This document shows, in pieces, positions 58,218 to 64,000 of a DNA stretch of 64,000 nt (position 1 is the stretch's first letter; every line of letters begins with the position of its first letter). A program made the translations under genes and the position numbers. The notes under the pieces were generated by a model, which saw only the letters and a program-made list of their open reading frames with translations, searched no databases and was not told the origin of the DNA. Source of the stretch: Amaricoccus sp003258405 (lineage in GTDB: Bacteria > Pseudomonadota > Alphaproteobacteria > Rhodobacterales > Rhodobacteraceae); the NCBI RefSeq assembly GCF_043226085.1, contig NZ_CP171225.1:3844001-3908000 (forward strand), written 5' to 3'.

Positions 58218-58545
58218 GTCTTCGGATTGCGGCCTCCTCCTTTGGTGCAATGAGACGCGAAGGCCACAATTCGGCCGGAAAAGTCGCGTGATAACAGCCG
58301 CCGGTTGCCGGGGCTTCAGGAAGCGAATTCGCGTTTGCAGCAGGCGCGGCGTGCCAAAAAAGGCCGGTTAACGCATTTGAATTACGGGTAAAATTTTTGG
58401 CCCAGCGCGATCGCCTCGCTCCGGCACGCGCCCCTTTTTGATGCATCGCAAAGTCAGGTTTGGGCATCGGGCGGATGTTTTTTTCGCGCTCGGCGCCATT
58501 TTCGGGGCAAGGGCTTCCGAAGCATGCTTCCCGTTCACCTCGGAC

Positions 58546-58604
58546 TGTAAAGAAGCGTTACACATGTAAATACACCGAAGCTGTACGTGTATTGTCCGCG
58601 GACA
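58546..58604. promoter_or_regulatory. Cluster of inverted repeats: candidate activator-binding sites
   Basis: Four overlapping dyads follow each other: TGTAA/TTACA with a 7-base spacer (58546-58562), TTACA/TGTAA with a 2-base spacer (58558-58569), AATACAC/GTGTATT with an 11-base spacer (58569-58593), and the perfect palindrome TGTCCGCGGACA (58593-58604). They lie 330-390 bases upstream of the sigma-54 promoter, a workable distance for an enhancer-binding protein acting by DNA looping. Confidence 0.55.
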
Positions 58605-58778
58605 CCTCTGTAAAAATTCATGTAGAAACTTCAATTATATATGAGCTTCACTTGACGAAATGCCGTGACTATTATGTGACTGGCAAGGGGAGCGACTCGG
58701 AGGTGTCCGGGGCGTGTGCCCGCCAGAACGAAGGACCCGCCGCCAAGGCCGGGCCAGACAGGGAAACGCCGCCGGATC

Positions 58779-59261
58779 ATGTCCGACAAGGATGCAACAT
58801 TACTCGGCCCGTCTTCGGAGCCCCAGCGCGTCGCCGAGGCGATCCTGCGCCGGGCGCCGCAGGATCTCGTGTTCCTCATGCGGTTTCTTGGCGAGAGCCA
58901 GCACCTGCTTCAGGTACACTTCCGGGACCACATCGCCGCCGGCCTCGCCGCGCGCGGCGTGACCCGCGAACGCCACCCCTTCCTCCAGGCCTTCATCGAC
59001 AGCCATGCCACCGAACTCCGGGAGTTCGTCTATACCGGCATGTCGCTCTCCCGGCAGTTCCGGATCCGCGAGATCGAGGAGCTGACGGGCGATTCCTTCC
59101 AGGTGCTGCGGATGGATATCTGGGATGCGCTCGTCGCCAACATCGAGCTGGCCGAGCGCCGCTTCGCCGAGGAGGCGGACGCCCTGCCGGCGCTCATCGC
59201 GAGCCTCGAGCCGTCCCGTGCCGCCAGGGGCGAAGGGGAAGGGTCAGGCGATGACGGCTGA
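58779..59261 (+). CDS. Hypothetical protein (160 aa), first gene of an unrecognised module
   Basis: A 160-residue soluble, helix-rich protein with no family I recognise. Hydrophobic and charged residues alternate as in helical bundles (AILRRAPQDLVFLMRFLGESQHLLQVHFRDHIAAGL, then LREFVYTGMSLSRQFRIREIEELTGDSF). It starts a group of small genes transcribed away from the monooxygenase operon. The ATG at 58779 is chosen because the GTG 21 codons upstream (58716) would add a low-complexity basic stretch; neither start has an ideal ribosome site. Confidence 0.6.
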   Translation: MSDKDATLLGPSSEPQRVAEAILRRAPQDLVFLMRFLGESQHLLQVHFRDHIAAGLAARGVTRERHPFLQAFIDSHATELREFVYTGMSLSRQFRIREIEELTGDSFQVLRMDIWDALVANIELAERRFAEEADALPALIASLEPSRAARGEGEGSGDDG

Positions 59262-59268
59262 GCCGCGC

Positions 59269-59538
59269 TCAGTTCGGACGGGTCTGCCGATAGCCGGGCA
59301 GGTGGTCCCAGATCGAGGACAGATCCTCGCGCATCCGCCGGTGAAGCTCGGCCATGAGGCCGTCCCGAACCTCCGGATCGAGCTCATCTATTGCCTGGCG
59401 CAGCTCCGCCTCGACCGGGCTTCCCGGCGCGGCCGCGGCTTCGGCCGCCAGCAGGGCGCAGGGGTGATCCTCGCCCAGCCGGTCGGCCGCCACGCCGGCG
59501 AGGGCGGAGAGAAACGGGTCCCGGGATGCAGCGTTCAT
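59269..59538 (-). CDS. Hypothetical protein (89 aa)
   Basis: An 89-residue protein on the opposite strand, convergent with the previous gene and divergent from the next. It is helical, acidic, and rich in alanine in the middle, with a C-terminal MAELHRRMREDLSSIWDHLPGYRQ. No family is recognised. A GAGGAACG site precedes its ATG at 59538, and the 76 bases to the divergent gene at 59615 form a compact promoter region. Confidence 0.5.
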   Translation of the reverse strand: MNAASRDPFLSALAGVAADRLGEDHPCALLAAEAAAAPGSPVEAELRQAIDELDPEVRDGLMAELHRRMREDLSSIWDHLPGYRQTRPN

Positions 59539-59614
59539 GCGTTCGTTCCTCGCGGTCCTGAAACGGGGCGCCGCTTCGGCCGCTCCCCCGGCTGAAGACC
59601 TACAGGAGAGGGGC

Positions 59615-59926
59615 ATGACGGATCAATCGCGAAGCTTTCAGACGGTGATGATCGAGCGCACCCAGCTCGTCTGCCAGCTTGTCGAGCTCAACGGCACCCA
59701 GGTGCGCCTCGTGCAGGACGTCGGCGGCGCGGAAATCGACGTAATGACCTGCGAGCGGACCATCGCGGAGGATGGCGAGAGCGCGGCAGCACGGAGCGAG
59801 CTCGAAGCCGCGATCCAGCGGCAGGAGGCGGCGCTTGCGGCACTCGCGGAATGTGAAACGAGGCTTCTGCATCTCGAAGGGCGGGTGGATGCACTCGATC
59901 GCGAGATTGCGGCGGCCATGAAATGA
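59615..59926 (+). CDS. Small coiled-coil protein (103 aa)
   Basis: A 103-residue protein made largely of helices. The N-terminal part is a short beta-like segment (IERTQLVCQLVELNGTQVRLVQDVGGAEID); from about residue 55 it is a long predicted coiled coil (SELEAAIQRQEAALAALAECETRLLHLEGRVDALDREIAA). AGGAG precedes the ATG. It overlaps the next gene by four bases (ATGA). No family is recognised. Confidence 0.6.
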   Translation: MTDQSRSFQTVMIERTQLVCQLVELNGTQVRLVQDVGGAEIDVMTCERTIAEDGESAAARSELEAAIQRQEAALAALAECETRLLHLEGRVDALDREIAAAMK

Positions 59927-61080
59927 CAGGGAGATCCGAATTGGAAGAGACATTGACCAGGGCGCCGACGCTCTATGATCTTCTGGCCCGTGAATGGGGC
60001 GCCGGCTCTCCGGTCGGAGCCCTGCTGTTCAATGCGGACGGATCCGCAGTGGCCGCGGGGCTCGAGGATGGCAGCGTGGCGCTGGCGCGTCTCGAGGACG
60101 AGGAGGCGCCGGAAAAGCGCCTGCGGCTCGATTTCGAGACCGGGCGCACGACGATCCGGCCACGGGAGCGGCCCCCGGCGCCGCTGGCCCGCACCGAGCC
60201 TCTGGGCGAGGGCGCCCCCGTCCTTGCCGCGTTCCGCGACACGGGCTTTGCCGCGGGCACGTCGGACGGCCGCATCCTTCAGATCACGCCGCGCGGTCAG
60301 GTGGTGCGCCTGCGCGCCGGCGACGGCCGCGCCATCCTCGGGCTCGACCGGGCCGCCCCCCGCGGCGGGCAGCCCGGCCGGCTTGCGGCCGCCACGGCGG
60401 GTGGTGTCTGCATTCTCGACGAAGACACGCTCGAAACGGTTGCCGAGATCGACACGGACGCCCCTGTTTCAGGCATCGCCTTCTCGCCCGACGGCCAGGC
60501 GCTCGCCATCGCGCAGGCGGGCGGCGTCTCGATCTGGTCGAGCAGCGGCGGCGCCGCGCCCGTGCTGTCGCTGGCCGTCGAGGGCAAGCCGTCGACGCTG
60601 CGCTGGAGTGCCGCGGGCGATCTCTTGATCGCCGGGTGCGCGGAGGGCGGTATCGAGGCGATCTGGCCGGCCGAGGGCGCACAGGCACGGATCGAGGGCC
60701 CGGCGCCCGGCGCCGATCTGGCGCTGAACCAGGTGGCAGGGGCGGTGATCGCGTCTGGCGGCCTGCGGCCCGCGGCATGGGCTCTGCCCGCGACCCCGAA
60801 GGCCGCGGCGCGCGTTCAGGCGATCGCCACCGGCAGTCCGGGCATCGCGGCAATCGACGCCGTCACCACCCATCCCGATCGCGCGCTCTCGGCCTTCGGC
60901 TATGCCAACGGCCTCGTGCAGATCGCGCAGGTTGGCAAGGCCGACGAACTGGTCGTGCGCCCGGGCGATGGCGCGGCGGTCCGCGCTCTCGCCTGGTCGC
61001 GGGACGGCCGGCACATGGCAATCGGCACGGCGCGCGGGAATGTGGCGCTGGTCGCCTTTCCGAAAAACATGTTCAAGTAA
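59923..61080 (+). CDS. WD40/beta-propeller-like cytoplasmic protein
   Basis: A 385-residue protein with no signal peptide, built of repeated blades of the WD40/eIF2A-like type: ALLFNADGSAVAAGLEDGSVALARL, FSPDGQALAIAQAGGVSIWSSSG, WSAAGDLLIAGCAEGGIEAIWPA, and WSRDGRHMAIGTARGNVALVAFP. Alanine-rich blades and no catalytic residues suggest a binding scaffold. It overlaps the previous gene by four bases, and is followed 23 bases later by a 63-residue gene with a strong ribosome site. An alternative TTG start is at 59941. Confidence 0.7.
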   Translation: MTGRSELEETLTRAPTLYDLLAREWGAGSPVGALLFNADGSAVAAGLEDGSVALARLEDEEAPEKRLRLDFETGRTTIRPRERPPAPLARTEPLGEGAPVLAAFRDTGFAAGTSDGRILQITPRGQVVRLRAGDGRAILGLDRAAPRGGQPGRLAAATAGGVCILDEDTLETVAEIDTDAPVSGIAFSPDGQALAIAQAGGVSIWSSSGGAAPVLSLAVEGKPSTLRWSAAGDLLIAGCAEGGIEAIWPAEGAQARIEGPAPGADLALNQVAGAVIASGGLRPAAWALPATPKAAARVQAIATGSPGIAAIDAVTTHPDRALSAFGYANGLVQIAQVGKADELVVRPGDGAAVRALAWSRDGRHMAIGTARGNVALVAFPKNMFK

Positions 61081-61103
61081 CCGGCATCCATAAGGAGGAC
61101 ATC

Positions 61104-61295
61104 ATGGGACGAAGCCAGGAAGACGAGAGCAAGGACCGTTTCTTCGAACAGCTCGGGCGGCTGTCACAGGAAATGGTCACGGCGCATGACAAGGATTTCG
61201 CCATGGGCGCGCTGATCCTGGCGGCGCGCTGGATTGCGGAAGGCAAGGTCCATCAGGGCGGCAGCGCCGCTGTCGGGGAAGCTGCCCCGCATTGA
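61104..61295 (+). CDS. Small hypothetical protein (63 aa)
   Basis: A 63-residue protein, helix-forming in the first two-thirds (ESKDRFFEQLGRLSQEMVTAHDKDFAMGALILAARWIAEGK), with a short flexible tail. AAGGAGG sits six bases before the ATG, one of the best ribosome sites in the region, so it is very probably translated. It is the last gene of the propeller operon. No family is recognised. Confidence 0.65.
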   Translation: MGRSQEDESKDRFFEQLGRLSQEMVTAHDKDFAMGALILAARWIAEGKVHQGGSAAVGEAAPH

Positions 61296-61301
61296 GCGTC
61301 T

Positions 61302-61337
61302 GCTTCGTTCCGGGCCGAGGCCGGTCCGGAACGAAGC
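61302..61337. terminator. Terminator hairpin between convergent operons
   Basis: GCTTCGTTCCGG and CCGGAACGAAGC form a perfect 12-bp stem with a 12-base loop, just after the 63-residue gene and 23 bases before the end of the convergent DeoR gene. Confidence 0.75.
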
Positions 61338-61359
61338 CGATCCGGAAAGGAATTGCGCC

Positions 61360-62121
61360 CTAGGCGCAGTGGATCCGGGTCCCGCCTGCGAGGATCGCCT
61401 CCCGCAGTTCCCCTTCGGGCTCGGCATCGGTCGCGAGCGCATCGATGTCGGTCCATTTGGCCCAGCGCGCCGGAAAGCTCCCGCCGAACTTGCCGCTGTC
61501 CGCAAGCAGCAGCGTATGCGTCGCCTGCCGCATCATCATCGCATAGACATCCGCGGATTCGATGAGCGCATCCGCGGGGCCGTCGGGCGTGAGGCCGCTT
61601 GCGCCGAGAATGGCCCAGTCCACCCGGAAATCCTGCAGGAAGCGGATCGTCGCGGAGCCGTGCATGCCGCCTTCGCCGGGGTGGTAGATGCCGGGCGCCA
61701 TCAGCACGGTGATGGTGGGGTTGAGCGAGAGAACGGTGGCGACGCCGAAGGAATGCGCGATCACGGTGACGTTCTTCATCTCGACGGCGATGCGGCGGGC
61801 CATGTGCATCGTCGTCGCGCCCGAGCCGATCATCAGATGCCTGCTTTCCCCGAGCAGCGGCCGGGCGCGGCGCGCCATCGACTCCCGCTCGGCAACCCGG
61901 AACGTATGCCGCTCGCTCACATTCGGTTCGAGCGGTCGCCGGCGCAGCGCCCCGCCATAGGTCCGGTCGATGAGGCCGTCATGGGAGAGGGCGTCGAGAT
62001 CGCGCCGGATCGTTTCCGGGGATACATCCATGAGTTCGGCGAGCTCATTTACCCTGAGCGACGGGGTCTGCTCCAGCTCGGCGAGGATGCGCTGCTGGCG
62101 CGAGGTCTTGTTGCGGGACAT
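61360..62121 (-). CDS. DeoR/GlpR family transcriptional regulator
   Basis: A 253-residue regulator. The N-terminal helix-turn-helix is RQQRILAELEQTPSLRVNELAELMDVSPETIRRDLDALSHDGLIDRTYGGAL, the DeoR signature. The C-terminal sensor domain is of the phosphosugar isomerase-like fold, with IGSGATTMHMARRI and a SGKFG segment. GGAGGGGAA precedes its ATG. It probably represses sugar-phosphate genes; no obvious target is adjacent. Confidence 0.92.
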   Translation of the reverse strand: MSRNKTSRQQRILAELEQTPSLRVNELAELMDVSPETIRRDLDALSHDGLIDRTYGGALRRRPLEPNVSERHTFRVAERESMARRARPLLGESRHLMIGSGATTMHMARRIAVEMKNVTVIAHSFGVATVLSLNPTITVLMAPGIYHPGEGGMHGSATIRFLQDFRVDWAILGASGLTPDGPADALIESADVYAMMMRQATHTLLLADSGKFGGSFPARWAKWTDIDALATDAEPEGELREAILAGGTRIHCA

Positions 62122-62224
62122 TTCCCCTCCGCGAAGCCGGTCCGTTGCCCCATCCTTCGCATTCGCACGGAAAGGGCAAGGGCCGTTCGGCGGCGGACAT
62201 GTCGTATCCCGAGTGTATCGGGCC

Positions 62225-63058
62225 TCAATGCGCCATGAACAGCGGCATCCGGGCATTCCCGAGAATGTGCTGCGTTGCGCCGCCGAAGATGATCTGCCGG
62301 AGGCGGCTCTGGGTATAGGCGCCCTTTATGAGGATGTCGCAGCCTTCCGCCTCGGCGGCCTCGAGGATCGTCTTGCCGGACATCACGCTCCCCTCGGGCA
62401 GCAGCCTGAGATCGGCCTCGATGCCCTCGAGCGCGAGCTTGCGCCGGATCTGCCCGCCGGAGGGCGAGGCGAACTGCCCCGATTCGTCGGCAAGGATCAC
62501 CAGCCGCGCGGCCTGCCGCAGCAGCGGCATCGCAAAGGTGAGCGTGCGCGCCGTCTCGTCGCTGCCGTTCCAGGCCAGCGCGTAGCAGCCGCCGACGCGG
62601 ATGGGGCAATCGTTCGGCGCCATCATGATCGGCCCGCCGCTTTCGAACAGCGCCGCCTCGAAGGTCGCCATCGCATTTGGTCGCCTGGCCGGATGCGGAA
62701 TGCAGGTGAGCGAGAAGGCCCGCGCGAGGCGGCCGAGCCCGTGATTGCCGATCGGCTTCGTCTCGTTCCAGATCGCGGCCGCGCCGCCGGCGGGCGGGGG
62801 CCCGGCGGAGACGGAAACCCCGCCTGCGGCCATCGCCGCAAGGAATTGCGTGCGCGCCTCCGCTTCCACATGGTCGTCGTCCGGCGCCGGCTCCTCGATC
62901 ACGAATGCACTGCCCATGCCCCAGTCCACGCTCGGGACAGGCGGCTCGCGGAGGGGGATGCCTTCGATGAGGCTTCCGAGATGTTTCGCCACCTCCGCCG
63001 CGAGCATCAGGGATGACCTGCAATCCTGCTGGCCAACCGGAACCAAAATCGATTTCAT
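62225..63058 (-). CDS. Tandem universal stress protein (UspA family)
   Basis: A 277-residue protein with two UspA-like halves. The first half starts MKSILVPVGQQD and the second has the ATP-binding-like stretch ESGGPIMMAPND and a C-terminal GCDILIKGAYTQSRLRQIIFGGATQHILGNARMPLFMAH, close to the G-2x-G-9x-G-S/T motif but with G-A-T in place of the final S. Two-domain Usp proteins respond to stress or growth arrest. It starts 121 bases from the divergent MFS gene. Confidence 0.85.
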   Translation of the reverse strand: MKSILVPVGQQDCRSSLMLAAEVAKHLGSLIEGIPLREPPVPSVDWGMGSAFVIEEPAPDDDHVEAEARTQFLAAMAAGGVSVSAGPPPAGGAAAIWNETKPIGNHGLGRLARAFSLTCIPHPARRPNAMATFEAALFESGGPIMMAPNDCPIRVGGCYALAWNGSDETARTLTFAMPLLRQAARLVILADESGQFASPSGGQIRRKLALEGIEADLRLLPEGSVMSGKTILEAAEAEGCDILIKGAYTQSRLRQIIFGGATQHILGNARMPLFMAH

Positions 63059-63179
63059 GGACTTTGTCCCTTGTTATGCCAATACCGGCAGACTGCCCTG
63101 ATTCCGCCGGACACCCAAGCGGAGTTTCGGCCCTGTCAGTCCCGACGAGTTCTCCACCCAACGCCGCTCCGGAAGACGC

Positions 63180-64000
63180 ATGAGTTCACAAAAAGATTCC
63201 GCGGGCTTTTTCCAGCTCTTTCCGTCGATCGTTCTGCCGATGTTTCTCGCGGTGATCGACCAGACCATCGTTGCCGCGGCGCTGCCGGCCATCGCGGGCG
63301 ATCTCGGCGGTGCCGAGCGGCTCTCCTGGATCGTGGTGAGCTATCTCGTGGCCGCGACCATTGCGGCCCCCGTCTATGGCCGCCTCGGCGATGTCTTCGG
63401 CCGGCGGAACCTCATGTTCATCGCCCTGGCGATCTTCGCGGCCGGGTCGATCGCCTGCGCCCTGGCGAGCTCCACGGGCATGCTTGCCGCCGCGCGGATC
63501 CTGCAGGGCGCGGGGGGCGGGGGGCTCATGACGCTCTCGCAGGCCCTTGTCGGCGAGACGATCCCACCGCGCGAGCGCGCCTACTATCAGGGCTATCTCG
63601 CAACCGTCGCGGTGACGGCGAGCGCCTTCGGGCCGGTCGCGGGGGGCCTCCTCACCGAGCATCTGGGCTGGCGATCGATCTTTCTGGTGAACCTGCCGAC
63701 GGCCGCGCTCGCCGCGCTGCTGGTCTTCCGCCTGAAACGCCGCCCGGTCCTGCCGCAGCCCTTCCGCTTCGACCTGCCGGGGTTCCTGCTCTTCGGGATC
63801 TTCATCGCCGCAACCCTGGTGGCACTCGAGCGCGGCCAGGCGGCGGTCAGTGGCGCCTGGGCGATGAGCGCCGGGCTCGCGGTCATCGCCTTCGCGGCCC
63901 TCCTCCTGCTGGTGCGGCAGGAGCGCCGGGCCGCCTCGCCGCTCCTGCCGCTCGAGCTGTTGCGCAATTCCGCCATCTGGCGCTGCGATCTCATGGCGGT
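63180..64000 (+). CDS. MFS drug exporter, DHA2 (EmrB/QacA) family (3' truncated by the window)
   Basis: The frame starts at an ATG at 63180 and stays open to the right edge, giving the first ~273 residues. Seen: an N-terminal AVIDQTIVAAALPAIAGDL (DHA2-family start), motif A GRLGDVFGRRNL, the loop RILQGAGGGGLM, and motif C GPVAGGLLTEHLGWRSIFLVN. Several hydrophobic segments follow. These are proton-driven exporters of drugs and toxic compounds in the inner membrane. Divergent from the Usp gene, with only 121 bases between; a GGAAG lies upstream of the start. Confidence 0.9.
   Translation, partial: MSSQKDSAGFFQLFPSIVLPMFLAVIDQTIVAAALPAIAGDLGGAERLSWIVVSYLVAATIAAPVYGRLGDVFGRRNLMFIALAIFAAGSIACALASSTGMLAAARILQGAGGGGLMTLSQALVGETIPPRERAYYQGYLATVAVTASAFGPVAGGLLTEHLGWRSIFLVNLPTAALAALLVFRLKRRPVLPQPFRFDLPGFLLFGIFIAATLVALERGQAAVSGAWAMSAGLAVIAFAALLLLVRQERRAASPLLPLELLRNSAIWRCDLMA

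Larger units (their letters stand above)
57924..58778. other. 855-base regulatory gap: sigma-54 promoter, leader and candidate activator sites
   Basis: No gene is evident. From right to left (upstream to downstream for the monooxygenase operon): a cluster of inverted repeats at 58546-58604, an unusually AT-rich stretch around 58540-58680, the sigma-54 promoter at 58203-58217, and a ~268-base leader containing GC hairpins. The rightward genes at 58779 and beyond must also find their promoter near here. Confidence 0.8.

Noticed and set aside
58716..58778. GTG start 21 codons upstream for the 160-residue protein
   Set aside because: The added stretch is basic and low-complexity and the ribosome site is 12 bases away; the internal ATG gives a more natural protein start.

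Overview
The window is a GC-rich, densely coded stretch of an alphaproteobacterial chromosome, most likely from the Rhodobacterales (Rhodobacter/Paracoccus-like). Reasons: a surE-pcm-nlpD run, minCDE, bluB, a class I PHA synthase, several DctPQM-type TRAP genes, and mostly short gaps with strong GGAGG ribosome sites. I saw no rRNA, insertion sequence, integrase or CRISPR array. The only RNA gene I can support is tRNA-Gln(UUG). The species assignment is inference.

Layout. 0-5.4 kb: the end of a hydantoinase B/oxoprolinase gene, a DUF1349 protein, a nitroreductase, a SelW-like protein, then leftward surE-pcm-nlpD. 5.5-13.8 kb: a two-partner secretion pair, tpsA (1849 aa, with eight near-identical 81-residue MBG-type repeats) and tpsB, facing a secreted trypsin-like protease. 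13.9-18.1 kb: an FAD monooxygenase, phaC, a small lipoprotein and bluB. 18.1-22.9 kb: a divergent group of periplasmic proteins of the type linked to PQQ-dependent alcohol oxidation. 22.9-27.3 kb: sseB, a UDG-family gene, a DUF1326/DUF2182 pair, kdsA and tRNA-Gln. 27.5-35.5 kb: a sugar-acid catabolic and TRAP transport operon with a divergent GntR regulator and a clear palindromic operator. 35.5-38.3 kb: an AraC regulator facing an SDR and an alpha/beta hydrolase. 38.5-44.4 kb: a DksA-like protein, minCDE, an Lrp regulator facing an orphan AceE-like E1, and an RHH protein.

44.8-58.6 kb is the most striking part: a soluble di-iron monooxygenase operon of the propane 2-monooxygenase type. On the minus strand the order is hydroxylase alpha, reductase, hydroxylase beta, coupling protein, amidohydrolase, MIP18/DUF59 protein, GroEL paralogue and alcohol dehydrogenase, followed after a hairpin by a second, secondary-alcohol-type dehydrogenase. 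A perfect -24/-12 sigma-54 promoter lies 280 bp upstream of the alpha gene. A sigma-54-dependent AcoR/MimR-like activator with an intact GAFTGA motif is encoded at the far end of the locus. The genes fit propane (or a similar short alkane or ketone) oxidised to 2-propanol and acetone. All six di-iron ligands are present at the spacing of methane monooxygenase. GC hairpins sit in every longer gap of this operon.

58.8-61.3 kb holds a run of unrecognised small proteins around a beta-propeller protein, transcribed away from the monooxygenase operon. The window ends with a DeoR-type regulator, a UspA protein and the start of a DHA2-type MFS exporter that runs off the edge.
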